Origin: Rhodothermales bacterium
GTDB lineage: Bacteria > Bacteroidota > Rhodothermia > Rhodothermales > UBA10348
DNA length: 24,570 nucleotides
Direction of reading: 5' to 3'
NCBI GenBank assembly: GCA_013003255.1
Contig: JABDJZ010000074.1
Location: forward strand, 1 to 24,570
In this document: one piece after another, positions 1 through 8,181 of the stretch
Numbering within the stretch: position 1 is the first letter of the stretch
Layout of the letters: each line of letters starts with the position of its first letter
Made by a program: the position numbers and the translations under genes
The notes under the pieces: model-generated
Databases searched by the model: none
The model's input: the letters and a program-made list of their open reading frames with translations, nothing else
Told to the model about the DNA's origin: nothing

Positions 1-539
1 AACCAGACCAAGGCTCGACCCATCGCCTCGCCATCCGGAGAAACCACCGAGCCCTCAATAATCGCGACAGGCAGGTCGAGCCTGGCAAGCTGTTCGAACT
101 CTACCTCCAGAGTCGGAGGCGCAAAGTAGCAGCAAATTGCCAGGCCAGGATCGAGGTAAGTCTCGATCCACAAAGAGTCCCCGGCTGACAGGGAAATCGG
201 AGTCCTCGAAGGTTGAAAGCCGACAAAAGACGCCTGAAACGTCAGTTCACTTCCGAACGTCGATGTCTGGAAATGAAAAAGCCCCTCGAGGTCCGCGCTT
301 GTGCCCGCGGCTTCGAGTCTGCGATCATCGAATGGCCCGACAACGGCTATGGCACCGATCAACGGGTCGCCTTACCAACTGTCCATCACACGCCCGGACA
401 CCACCGCATCCTTTCGGTCCGTCTTGTGCCATTCGACGACCGAGCCCATGGTTCGGACCGGCTGCGCAACGGCCGCCGGCACCGCCAGCAAAACAGCGCA
501 CAGAATCAGAACGGTCGATTTGAGTTTCACTGGCGGCAC
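1..539 (-). pseudogene. Secreted carboxypeptidase-regulatory-like domain protein, interrupted by in-frame TAA and cut by window edge
   Basis: Read on the minus strand from a GTG at 537-539 (or GTG at 528-530), the frame gives a clear signal peptide (KLKSTVLILCAVLLAVPAAVAQ) and then VSGRVMDS, the opening of a carboxypeptidase-regulatory-like beta-sandwich. The next codons are TGG and TAA (stop at 372-374). The same frame then resumes with GDPLIGAIAVVG, exactly the expected continuation of this fold, and stays open to position 1, where a second similar repeat begins (IIEGSVVSPDGEAMG). One codon therefore breaks an otherwise good gene. It lies 11 bp downstream of the TonB-dependent receptor stop codon and is probably the last gene of that operon. 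A sequencing error could produce the stop; a real nonsense mutation would make it a pseudogene. The specific function is not known; such domains are common in outer-membrane and secreted Bacteroidota proteins. Confidence 0.6.
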
Positions 540-550
540 GTGAAGTGAGT

Positions 551-2752
551 CTAGAGATACACCCGATACACCAGCCGCACATTGCGCCCGGGCTCCGGCA
601 TGATGCTCTTGACGCGCGAGAGGTGGTCGCGATAGACGGTGTTTGTCACGTTATCGATTGCCAGCGTAATGGTCTGGAGCGTTCCGCTGGTGGTGAGGAT
701 GTACTCTCCGAACAGATCCGGGACCAGGTAGCCATCGGTCGGCTCCTCGAATTCACTCAGCCGCTCTTGGCCGGAAGACCCGCGCAGCGAGGCACCAACG
801 GTCAACGCTCGCTGCTCGTAGCGAACCGAGACGCTGTGCTGGAACGGCGGCGTCCACGGTATGGGCTGATCCAATTCGGTCAGCGTACCTCTCACATAGC
901 TGGCATTGCCGGAAAGGGACCATGCGTCCGAAAGCCGCGCAGTAAGGCTAGCCTCGGCCCCCTCCATGCGCGCATCCGCGCCCGCGTATTGAAAGATGGG
1001 CAGGTAGATGCGGGTGTTGATCTCACCCGTGTTCTGTGGGAAGATGTATCCCGAGAACCAGTTGACGTACGCAGCCGCTGAGCCGGAAAGCCGCTGGCCT
1101 TCCCATCGCGATGAAAGCTCCAGTCCGGTACCCACCTCGACGCCCAGATCAGGATTGCCCACCTCGAAGGAATACGCGGCCAGGTGGGGACCGTCTGAGT
1201 AGAGTTCTTCGATGCCGGGGAGCCGAATGGAACGCATGGCCGTTGCGCCCAGCGTCATTCCCGTGGTCACGGGCCATTGCAGGGACGCCGACGCCGAGAC
1301 ACCACCAAAGTCCCGGGCTCGCACCATCCCGATGTCTGACTCGAACTCACGGCTGGGCGCTACCCGTCTCACGTCGTAGCGCGCTCCAACAGCCAGGAGC
1401 GTGGGCCCCAGGTCAACCTCCTGGTAGCCGAATCCCGCCATCGACCACTCGGTTGTCGGCGGTGTGGACGAGAAGCCTCCGGAGGCGTAGTCACGGTATT
1501 CCACCCAGAAGCCGGCCGCGCCCTCCTCAAGGCGACCACTTCCTCTCGTGTGAGCGATGGCCGTGGCGTCATAGGTGAGGAGTCCATACTCGATTCCCAC
1601 GAGGCCGTTGGACTCAAACTCCTGGTGGAAATAGCGGGAGTAGCTGCCGCGGATATCCAGATGCCGGATGCCGCGCAGCGGATTGACCCACTCGGCACGC
1701 GTGCGCAGGTGGCGCCTGTTCATCTCGATGGATACCCCGTCGGGGTGCGCACCCACAAACCCGCCGGGAATGCCGTACCCGGAATCATAGAGCGAGCCCG
1801 AGACGCCGGCGTACCCCCAGGGTCGAACGATGCTCGCGCCCACCGACCCCGTTCCGGTATCCAGAGCCGTGTTGCCGAGTCGGCCGTCGGGCGTATTCAC
1901 GTCATCGGCCGTTCGGTAGGTGCCGTCGGCGCGAAACACGGCGTTGTTGCCTATCGGAGCCTTGACCACTGCACCGCCTGCGAGCCCGCGACTCACGCTC
2001 TGTCCCTGCCCGGATATGGTGAGGTGGAGGCGGTCCGGCAGCGTGGTAGGCACATAGTCCCGCACCACATTTACGGCCCCTCCCAACGTGTTGGAGCCGT
2101 AGATGAGTGCCGCGGGTCCCCGTACGATCTCGATTCGGTCAGCGGTGATGGGATCGATCACCAAGGCATGGTCTGAAGAGGTTGCCGAGAGATCCCCGGT
2201 CCGCCCTCCGTCTTCCAGCACAAGGAGGCGCTCGCCCCCGAGTCCCCGCAGGACCGGTCGGGCGGGCGCGGGCCCCATCGAGCGCATCGACAGCCCGGGT
2301 TCCTGGCTGAGGGTTTCTGCGATGGTAGTGCCAAGGTGCTGGCGAAGGCGCGAACCCTCGAGCTCCGATAGGGGCTCGACCGTCTGCGTGCCGTCCCGAT
2401 CGCCCTCAACAATTACCTCAGCGCTCTCAATCAGCGAATCCCGCATGCGGAGCGTGAGTCGCAGAGTATCATCGGGAACGAGTACGATGGGGATCTCCAG
2501 AGGGAAGAACCCGATGCGGTAAGCCTGTAGGGTGAAAGCCCCCGAGGGCATGTGTCTGAGAAGGAAGCTTCCCCTTTCGTCAGAGGACGTAGAACGGTGG
2601 GCTTCCTGTACCAGAATCTGGGCAAACTCGACGGGCTCCCCCGTGGCCGCACTCTCAACCCGTCCAACAATGACGCTGGACTGGGCGTGTGCGACCTCGG
2701 GGTAGACCGTCGAGATCGCCAAGAGCAGTATGACTACTGCGAGTGGCCTCAC
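551..2752 (-). CDS. TonB-dependent outer-membrane receptor, ZnuD-like
   Basis: This 733-aa outer-membrane receptor probably imports a metal ion or metal complex using TonB energy. Residues 1-23 are a signal peptide ending in AHAQ. Residues about 27-110 form a carboxypeptidase-regulatory-like domain (VIVGRVESAATGEPVEFAQILV). The plug covers about 125-235 with the hallmark stretches PVLRGLGGERLLVLEDGG, SSDHALVIDPITADRIEIVRGP and YGSNTLGGAVNVV. The rest is a 22-strand-type barrel ending in an aromatic/basic strand (NVRLVYRVYL). The plug segments around DHALVIDP and RIEIVRGPAALIYG resemble the zinc receptor ZnuD family; that is from memory of the family, so zinc is an inference. The start overlaps the stop of the upstream lipoprotein gene as ATGA, pointing to translational coupling. 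Length is normal and the frame is intact. Confidence 0.85.
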   Translation of the reverse strand: MRPLAVVILLLAISTVYPEVAHAQSSVIVGRVESAATGEPVEFAQILVQEAHRSTSSDERGSFLLRHMPSGAFTLQAYRIGFFPLEIPIVLVPDDTLRLTLRMRDSLIESAEVIVEGDRDGTQTVEPLSELEGSRLRQHLGTTIAETLSQEPGLSMRSMGPAPARPVLRGLGGERLLVLEDGGRTGDLSATSSDHALVIDPITADRIEIVRGPAALIYGSNTLGGAVNVVRDYVPTTLPDRLHLTISGQGQSVSRGLAGGAVVKAPIGNNAVFRADGTYRTADDVNTPDGRLGNTALDTGTGSVGASIVRPWGYAGVSGSLYDSGYGIPGGFVGAHPDGVSIEMNRRHLRTRAEWVNPLRGIRHLDIRGSYSRYFHQEFESNGLVGIEYGLLTYDATAIAHTRGSGRLEEGAAGFWVEYRDYASGGFSSTPPTTEWSMAGFGYQEVDLGPTLLAVGARYDVRRVAPSREFESDIGMVRARDFGGVSASASLQWPVTTGMTLGATAMRSIRLPGIEELYSDGPHLAAYSFEVGNPDLGVEVGTGLELSSRWEGQRLSGSAAAYVNWFSGYIFPQNTGEINTRIYLPIFQYAGADARMEGAEASLTARLSDAWSLSGNASYVRGTLTELDQPIPWTPPFQHSVSVRYEQRALTVGASLRGSSGQERLSEFEEPTDGYLVPDLFGEYILTTSGTLQTITLAIDNVTNTVYRDHLSRVKSIMPEPGRNVRLVYRVYL

Positions 2753-3258
2753 TCGACCACGACCTGAATGGCGTTGCCGGCGGTGGTTGGTGGCGTGGTG
2801 AAGTCCGCGTGGCCGTTGTGCAGCAGTTGCAATTGGAACGCCACCGTACCTGCCGAGACGCCCTCAAGCTGGAAGGTCCAGCGTTCAGTCTCGACGGGCT
2901 GCTCGAATGCCGCGAATCCGTCTTGCGAAAACGCGTGTCCCAGGGAGAACGCGCTGTCGAGCTCGTCTCCGTGGATTTCGTCGCCGTCATGATCGAGGAA
3001 CTCCACCGTGATGAGTGGGGTGTCGGAGCCGGCCGGAATGGCGAAGCCGCAGGTGGCATCGGCACAGGTTACCTCGCCTTCAAGCACGCGCCAGACTTCG
3101 GCGCCGTTCATGACTACTGCGATCCCTTCGATTTCCGCGGCATGCTCGTCGTGGTCGTCATCGTCGACCGGGTTACTGTCGCAGGCACTGAGAATCAGGG
3201 TGGCCGGAATGACCAGAAGGAGGGCCCATCGGCGGGCCGAAAACACAAGCGGGTTCAT
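2749..3258 (-). CDS. His/Asp-rich lipoprotein, putative metal-binding partner of the receptor
   Basis: A 169-aa lipoprotein: a basic N-terminus and hydrophobic segment end in the lipobox LSAC, with the acylated Cys about residue 26. Directly after comes an acidic, histidine-bearing stretch (DSNPVDDDDHDEHAAEIEG), then a compact, probably beta-rich domain with two cysteines (CADATC) and the repeated motif VEFLDHDGDEI. Small lipoproteins with such His/Asp clusters next to ZnuD-like receptors are plausible metal chaperones that hand ions to the receptor; the role here is inferred from context. The gene overlaps the receptor start by 4 bp (ATGA), so the two are very likely co-translated. No enzymatic motif is visible. 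The 75 bp upstream of the start, between it and the preceding gene, contain a strong hairpin. Confidence 0.7.
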   Translation of the reverse strand: MNPLVFSARRWALLLVIPATLILSACDSNPVDDDDHDEHAAEIEGIAVVMNGAEVWRVLEGEVTCADATCGFAIPAGSDTPLITVEFLDHDGDEIHGDELDSAFSLGHAFSQDGFAAFEQPVETERWTFQLEGVSAGTVAFQLQLLHNGHADFTTPPTTAGNAIQVVVE

Positions 3259-3307
3259 TGCTTCCTGTCAGGTAGTTGAGTCTGTCTGGATTGTCGCGAA
3301 ACGGGTG

Positions 3308-3331
3308 CTCCGCAACGGTCCAGTTGCGGAG
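3308..3331 (-). other. Intercistronic hairpin in the metal operon
   Basis: A perfect 9-bp inverted repeat, CTCCGCAAC (3308-3316) and GTTGCGGAG (3323-3331), with a 6-nt loop sits just after the stop codon of the small His/Cys protein gene and 50 bp before the lipoprotein gene. Shorter complementary pieces lie outside it (CCTGTCAG at 3264-3271 with CTGACAGG at 3341-3348; GAGTC at 3278-3282 with GACTC at 3331-3335), so the whole intercistronic RNA could fold into a longer structure. No U-run follows, so it looks more like a processing, stability or attenuation element than a simple terminator. Confidence 0.4.
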
Positions 3332-3333
3332 AC

Positions 3334-3684
3334 TCAGGCCCTGACAGGTGGCCCTCGATTGGCCTGGTAGCGGGACGGCTGGGAGTCCGGCGCCGAGAAG
3401 TGCGCCCGGACAACGCCAGACTCCGGCGCAGATTCAGTAGTGGCCGCAGGTGGGCCCGTCTCGAGGGCTACCCGCGTGAGACAGATCGGACAATCCTCAA
3501 GCGCCACGACGGTGGTTTCACACGCTTCCGCGAAGCCCTCCTGCGGAGCGCCATCATGCTCGTGCGTGGCCTCAGCCAGCTCCATGGCATGCTCGATCCC
3601 GTGAATCGCAGGAGCAGCCAGCCAGCCGACCAGGATCAGGCCGAGCAGGAGGATGGCGCTATGTCTGCGGCGGGTTTCGTGCAT
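3334..3684 (-). CDS. Small His/Cys-containing secreted or membrane protein, first gene of the metal operon
   Basis: A 116-aa protein with a hydrophobic N-terminal segment (SAILLLGLILVGWLAAPAIHG) that can serve as signal peptide or anchor. After it come potential metal ligands: HGIEHAMELAEATHEHDGA, then a lone Cys (EACETT) and CPIC within DCPICLTR. The C-terminal third is polar and low in complexity. The pattern of a short N-terminal membrane segment, histidines and a CxxC-like pair is reminiscent of DUF2946-type small proteins found beside copper or zinc uptake genes, but I cannot assign a family firmly. It leads the minus-strand cluster and is probably transcribed with the lipoprotein and receptor. 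It could bind the imported metal in the periplasm. Confidence 0.5.
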   Translation of the reverse strand: MHETRRRHSAILLLGLILVGWLAAPAIHGIEHAMELAEATHEHDGAPQEGFAEACETTVVALEDCPICLTRVALETGPPAATTESAPESGVVRAHFSAPDSQPSRYQANRGPPVRA

Positions 3685-3858
3685 GCGTAGCCGAAGCTAA
3701 TCCGGTGGTAGGTCCAAGCGGAAGCGGAGTTCCCTGTGGGGCGGGTTCTGCCCGGCGGGTTGGGGTGCTGCATCGGCTTGCTGACCGGTGCGACTACGCG
3801 CCTGAAGGTGGTGCGCGTTGGCGCTTGCCGCAAGGGTTCATCTACCGTAAGGTGAGGG

Positions 3859-4563
3859 ATGAGATGGTCCGCCTTTACCACTGTCTTTTTTGCATGCGTG
3901 ATGGCCAGCTGCGGCGCTCCGGGCGAAGAGCCTGTCGCGGAGGCCGTCGCCGAGCCTGAGATCGGCCAACCGACGACACCTGCCACGGAGGCCCTTCCAG
4001 ACACTACGTCCAGCCAGAACCGGCTCGCCGAGGCGGCCGCCTTCCTGAGCGACCGTTTCGCCGACGACTGCATCGATCGAGAGGATGGCTTCGCATCGCC
4101 CTTCCCCGACGAGGTGTACGCCCTTCCGGCCGAGGGCTTTCGACTCTACCGCATGCACTGCGGCATGGGTGCCTATAACTCAAACGAGGTCTGGCTGCTC
4201 GAGTCGCCCGGAGGAGGCCGCGAGGTCATCAACTTCTCGACGCCGATTGCCGAGTACACGTACACGGATGAGGAGGAAACCGAATTGGCCGAGCCGCCAA
4301 CCGTGAAGCGATACGAGGAGGTGAGTTTCCTGGTGAACAGCGCGTACGATCCCGAAACGTGGGAGATTACCTCCTTTGCCAAGTGGCGCGGTCTCGGCGA
4401 TGCCTGGAGTGCCGGCACCTGGACGTTCACCGGTGAGGCCTTCGAACTCACGCGCTACGAGGAGGACCCCACCTGGTCTGCCAATCGTCCTCGGGAGGAC
4501 GGCACCATTGACGAGACCAGTTGGGAGCTGTTTCCGGAGGTCAGGATCCGCAGCTCATTCTGA
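3859..4563 (+). CDS. DUF1176-like lipoprotein
   Basis: A 234-aa protein with a lipoprotein-type N-terminus (TTVFFACVMASC, Cys at about residue 18) and an acidic, Pro/Glu-rich linker. Then comes a domain with FADDCIDREDG, LPAEGFRLYRMHCGMGAYNSNEVWLLES and FAKWRGLGDAWSAGTWTFTGEAFELTRY. The CGMGAYN core followed by a RGLGD..G.W.W-like stretch matches DUF1176 proteins as I remember them; their function is unknown. The ATG at 3859 is preceded by AAGGTGAGG, a good ribosome binding site, which supports this start. The gene diverges from the metal operon and its 3' end overlaps the GH43 gene tail-to-tail by 9 bp, leaving no room for an intergenic terminator. Confidence 0.6.
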   Translation: MRWSAFTTVFFACVMASCGAPGEEPVAEAVAEPEIGQPTTPATEALPDTTSSQNRLAEAAAFLSDRFADDCIDREDGFASPFPDEVYALPAEGFRLYRMHCGMGAYNSNEVWLLESPGGGREVINFSTPIAEYTYTDEEETELAEPPTVKRYEEVSFLVNSAYDPETWEITSFAKWRGLGDAWSAGTWTFTGEAFELTRYEEDPTWSANRPREDGTIDETSWELFPEVRIRSSF

Positions 4564-6231
4564 ACGCACCCGAGGCGAGTGTGCGTACATCCCGAGGGTC
4601 GTGCCCACGAATCCGCCAGCACTGAGCGTACTGAGCAGTCTCCCGTCGATGTTTTCGACGACCGCAGTCCAGTCCTCGGCAGAGGTAGCGGCGTAGAAGT
4701 CGTAGTCGCCCCCGTCAAAGTCGATGCGGAGAAACACCGTTCCTGAGACGTCCAGCCCCACCGATCCCAACGTCCTCTCATCCGTGCCGTCCTGCGCGAT
4801 AACCTCGACCCCTGACCCGGTGACCAGCAGCATCAGATGGGCGCCTTCGCTCTGAAACGCGACAAGTCCGGCACGATCGTCCGAGGATCCCGGGGTGTAG
4901 CGAACGGCCGTCCGAGCAGAACCCGTAAGGTGGCGCTGCCGGAGGGCCACATAGGTCGGTCGTCCGGTGCCAGAGAGCGAGTCCGCGCCGCTGGTAAGTT
5001 GGAGCCATCCGGGCGTGCTTCGGAGGTCGACCCAGTCGTGGTAGGGAGCGCGAAGGGAAAGCCACTCGTGCGACAGGGGTTCGTCGAAGTCATAGCGGCG
5101 TGAGAACGTGCCCGTGGTAGGAGGAGCCGGGTTCGGGTCCGGGGCAAGGTTAGGACGCCGTTGAACGGCCTGAATTGGTTCGAGGCCCCCGACGATCGTC
5201 GGCCATCCATCCTCCCATTCCACGGGTAACAAGAAGGTCTCGCGGCCGGTGTTGTAGTACCGGTCGTCCGCGTAGGGCCTCGTGGCGAGGAAAACCGCCC
5301 ACCAATCGCCGGCGGCGGTCTGGACAAAGTCAGCGTGGCCGGAAGACGTTACGGGATGTGCGCGGCCCACCGGAATGTGCCGCTGCGTGAGAATCGGGTT
5401 TACCTCCCCCGGAGTGAAAGGCCCCATTGGGCTCTCCGACCGAAAGACCACTTGAGAGTGGCCATCCTCCGTCCCCCCCTCGGCAGCGATCAGGTAGTAC
5501 AGTCCGTCCACCTTGAAGAGGTGGGGAGCTTCTATCCAAATGGGTTTGTCGGAGAGGTCCACGCCGCCGTCTACGGCAAGCCTGGGCGGACCGGTGGTCA
5601 TAGCGACCGGGTCAAATTCGCGGACGTACAGAGCCCGGTGACCCTCGTAGAGGGGTTCCGAGGGCGGAGGGCCATTGTTCGTGATATAGGCCTTCCCGTC
5701 ATCGTCAAAGAGGATGGACGGGTCGATGCCGTCAATCTGCGAGAACGGATAGGGTTCTGACCACGGCCCGGCAGGATCGGTCGCCGTAAAGACGACGTTC
5801 CACTTCTCGTTAACCAGCGTGTTGATCACATAGAAAAGGCCGTCCTTGTGACGAATGGTCGGCGCGAACACCCCTTGCGACACACCAAGGCCCGTGAAGT
5901 CTGCCTGGCTCTCCCGCTCGATGACATTCCCGATCTGTGTCCACGAAACCAGATCTCGACTGTGGAAGACTGGAATGCCCGGGAAATAGGCGAAGGATGA
6001 CTGTACCAGGTAGAAGTCATCTCCCACCCGCACAATAGAGGGATCTGGGTAGAACCCGGCAATGATGGGGTTCAGGTAGGTCGAGTCCGTGACCGTTGCG
6101 CCCTCATGGACGGCGTCCGATCCTGCGTACTCGAACCAATCGAAGACAGGGTCTCCGCCCGGGGCGGGCTCCTGGCTGCAGCCGGCGAGAGCGGCAATGA
6201 GCAGCAGTGTGGTGGTTGTCCGCGTTTCCAT
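4555..6231 (-). CDS. Glycoside hydrolase family 43 lipoprotein (beta-xylosidase/arabinofuranosidase type)
   Basis: An inverting glycosidase predicted to release xylose or arabinose units from plant or algal polysaccharide, anchored as a lipoprotein (LLLIAALAGCSQ). The ATG at 6229-6231 puts the signal sequence right at the N-terminus; an in-frame ATG at 6244-6246 adds five residues, and numbering here uses that longer form. The five-bladed propeller carries the three family residues: base Asp68 in NPIIAGFYPDPSIV, pKa-tuning Asp175 in GIDPSILF and acid Glu239 in WIEAPHLF. From about residue 385 a concanavalin-like C-terminal domain (FDEPLSHEWLSLRAPYHDWVDLRSTPG) follows, as in GH43 beta-xylosidases. 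The exact substrate is not evident. It sits immediately outside the left end of the island, so its promoter region borders the att repeat. Confidence 0.88.
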   Translation of the reverse strand: METRTTTTLLLIAALAGCSQEPAPGGDPVFDWFEYAGSDAVHEGATVTDSTYLNPIIAGFYPDPSIVRVGDDFYLVQSSFAYFPGIPVFHSRDLVSWTQIGNVIERESQADFTGLGVSQGVFAPTIRHKDGLFYVINTLVNEKWNVVFTATDPAGPWSEPYPFSQIDGIDPSILFDDDGKAYITNNGPPPSEPLYEGHRALYVREFDPVAMTTGPPRLAVDGGVDLSDKPIWIEAPHLFKVDGLYYLIAAEGGTEDGHSQVVFRSESPMGPFTPGEVNPILTQRHIPVGRAHPVTSSGHADFVQTAAGDWWAVFLATRPYADDRYYNTGRETFLLPVEWEDGWPTIVGGLEPIQAVQRRPNLAPDPNPAPPTTGTFSRRYDFDEPLSHEWLSLRAPYHDWVDLRSTPGWLQLTSGADSLSGTGRPTYVALRQRHLTGSARTAVRYTPGSSDDRAGLVAFQSEGAHLMLLVTGSGVEVIAQDGTDERTLGSVGLDVSGTVFLRIDFDGGDYDFYAATSAEDWTAVVENIDGRLLSTLSAGGFVGTTLGMYAHSPRVRSE

Positions 6232-6328
6232 ATCAAGGAATACCAACAGCGGAGTTCCGAATCAACCTTGGGGCCGCTGAATTCCTCCAGTCACGCGGGA
6301 CGCGAATGACTTGCGTTGGCGTGGTGCC

Positions 6329-6344
6329 TTGTACCCCGGGTGGG
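6329..6344 (+). repeat. Left attachment-site copy (att core direct repeat)
   Basis: TTGTACCCCGGGTGGG occurs here and again, identically, at 18067-18082, where its complement forms the 3' end of tRNA-Leu. This copy is not attached to a tRNA, so it is the displaced duplicate left by site-specific integration. It also sits in a near-perfect palindrome, TGTACCCC (6330-6337) and GGGGTACA (6343-6350) with a 5-nt spacer, the layout of paired core-type binding sites around a tyrosine recombinase crossover region. The integrase gene begins about 145 bp away. Confidence 0.85.
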
Positions 6345-6460
6345 GGTACATAGTTGAATCAGAGGGAATCGGCAAGACTCGGGAATGTCCCATTATTGGG
6401 TCGCCAGGGTCGATAGTGGGATCTTGGGGATCATGAAGAGGTCTGAGGATAAGAAAGTAA

Positions 6461-6482
6461 TCCTTTCCCAAATCCTTTCCCT
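6461..6482 (+). repeat. Left tandem TCCTTTCCC pair, candidate integrase arm-type site
   Basis: Two copies of TCCTTTCCC start at 6461 and 6473 (12-bp period). The same double motif in the same orientation is found at 17991-18012; the 22-bp blocks differ only at the two middle bases (AA versus GG). This one ends 7 bp before the integrase ATG and lies about 117 bp inside the att core. Confidence 0.6.
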
Positions 6483-6489
6483 TTTTAGA

Positions 6490-7698
6490 ATGGCCTCGAT
6501 TACTCCTGTTCTGTGGATCCACAAACCGCTGGCCGACGGCCGCTTCTCCATCAGGATACGAATCGAGGCGCTCGGTCGAACGCTTTACAAATCGACGGGC
6601 TTCAAGGCTCGAGAGACGGAGTGGCATCCGAAGCGGTTGAGGGTGCGCGGAAAGTCGCCTGAGGTCAAAGCAGTTAACTCCGGAATCGACCGACTGATGA
6701 AGGCCGCAAGTGATGCAGAGATCGATCTGATCCGAGAAAATGAGATTGTGACAGCCGAAGCAATACGGGACCGGCTCGCGCCAAGGCGTAGGGGACCGAA
6801 GACAGACCTGTTTGATGTTGGCGACAAGCGGGTAGCCGAGTTGAATGCGAACCAGCAGGTCTATACCGCGACACGGTACGAGTCCATCTTGAAGCAGCTC
6901 CGTGAGTATGAGCGCGGGAGGCCGCTGCCCCTTGACCGAATCACGCCGGCATATCTAAGAGCCTACGAGACCCACCTGATTTCAAAGCAGAGTAACGGCG
7001 CGTCTACCGTAGCGTCAAAGATGCGGGCCCTGAAGGCTCTGATGGGCATCGCGGCGAGGGACGGGCTCATCAGTCGAGACGTAAACCCGTTTGAAGGGGT
7101 GGCGATCCGCGAGCCAAAGTCCACCAAACACAAACTCACCTGGGGGCAAGTTCAAGCCTTGTCTGAAGTCACGCTTGAGCGGCCTCAACTGAGACTGGCT
7201 CGAGACTCATTCCTGTTTAGCTTCTACGCCGCCGGGATCAGGTTTGGTGATCTTTGCCGCCTTGGACCGCAGAATCTGCGAAACGGGCGCCTCGAGTGGG
7301 AGATGGGGAAGGTGTCGAGGGGGCACGGCGTGGCGCTGGCACCGGCTGCACGGGAGATCCTCGCCTGCTACGCCGGAAGCGGAGAGTCGGGATTCCTGTT
7401 TCCATTTCTTCATAGATCGGACACTAGCACGCCGGCGAAGGAGCGCGCAGTAATCGGTGCTCGAAATGCCGCGGTCAATCGGAGTCTCAAGGAGGTGGGA
7501 GGCCTGGCCGGGATCAAGGTTCGGCTGACGTTCCACATGAGTCGGCACTCGTTTGCTGACTATGCTCGTCGGGAGGGCGTCGACATCTATACCATCTCGA
7601 AACTGCTTGGCCACACCGATATCGCGATCACCCAGCGGTACCTCAGCTCATTCGACGAGCGAGCGGTAGATGCGGCCATTGGCAGGCTCTTTGGTTAG
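6490..7698 (+). CDS. int: Tyrosine recombinase / integrase
   Basis: A 402-aa site-specific recombinase that should integrate and excise this island at tRNA-Leu. The start is placed at the ATG at 6490 (MASITPVLWIHK), where the usual arm-DNA-binding domain begins (FSIRIRIEALGRTLYKSTGF); an in-frame ATG at 6385 would add 35 residues that look unlike the family. A helical core-binding domain covers about 125-215. The catalytic domain shows the standard residues Arg251 (AAGIRFGDLCRL), His349 and Arg352 (HMSRHSFADYARREG), His375 (LLGHTDIAITQ) and nucleophile Tyr384 (RYLSSF), so the enzyme appears intact. The combination of N-terminal arm domain and SAM-like domain is the Bacteroidota phage/ICE integrase type. 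Confidence 0.9.
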   Translation: MASITPVLWIHKPLADGRFSIRIRIEALGRTLYKSTGFKARETEWHPKRLRVRGKSPEVKAVNSGIDRLMKAASDAEIDLIRENEIVTAEAIRDRLAPRRRGPKTDLFDVGDKRVAELNANQQVYTATRYESILKQLREYERGRPLPLDRITPAYLRAYETHLISKQSNGASTVASKMRALKALMGIAARDGLISRDVNPFEGVAIREPKSTKHKLTWGQVQALSEVTLERPQLRLARDSFLFSFYAAGIRFGDLCRLGPQNLRNGRLEWEMGKVSRGHGVALAPAAREILACYAGSGESGFLFPFLHRSDTSTPAKERAVIGARNAAVNRSLKEVGGLAGIKVRLTFHMSRHSFADYARREGVDIYTISKLLGHTDIAITQRYLSSFDERAVDAAIGRLFG

Positions 7699-8181
7699 TT
7701 TGTGGGATGGCGCAACCGTGCGCACGAGCGATCCTGCTCCATTGAGGCGTAGCGTAACCGCATACTTTGGCGGTTCGGTAGAAAATATTTAGGCGTGCCA
7801 GCCACATGACGGGCCGGTACAGCCAAATCAACTTGGTATCGGTACCCGAGGCGCGAGTCCGATGGGGGTCGTGGGGCAGCCCCCGGGGGGTGGCCAAAGA
7901 GTTGCACCTGCCACTAGTCATCGCCGACGATAAGGAGACTCAGTAGCGTGCGAACGAGGTGTAGAGGTCCAGCCGCCCTGTTGAGCGGAAGTGGACATTG
8001 ACCCAGTCGATCAAGGGGGCTTCAAGACTGCCAATCATGGCAGGAGGGGGGTGAAAGCCGCGCACCATCTCCTGGGCTTTCGACCGGGACGGCATCGAGT
8101 GGCGAGCGAATCGAACTCGGCCTCCCCGTCGCTGACCTCTACTGAGGTCAGCGCGTCAGAACCGACCCCCTTGAGGATGCT
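7699..8181. other. Gene-poor stretch downstream of the integrase
   Basis: No convincing gene is seen on either strand. The stretch contains a segment at about 7836-7872 (GGTATCGGTACCCGAGGCGC and following) resembling 12990-13026. It also has a G/C-rich palindromic run at about 7880-7905 and a perfect 10-bp stem with a TACT loop (CGCTGACCTC at 8130-8139, GAGGTCAGCG at 8144-8153). The hairpin is not followed by a T-run on either strand. Confidence 0.4.

Noticed and set aside
1550..2176. 208-aa plus-strand frame inside the receptor gene
   Set aside because: Antisense shadow of the TonB-dependent receptor; no start signal or family features.
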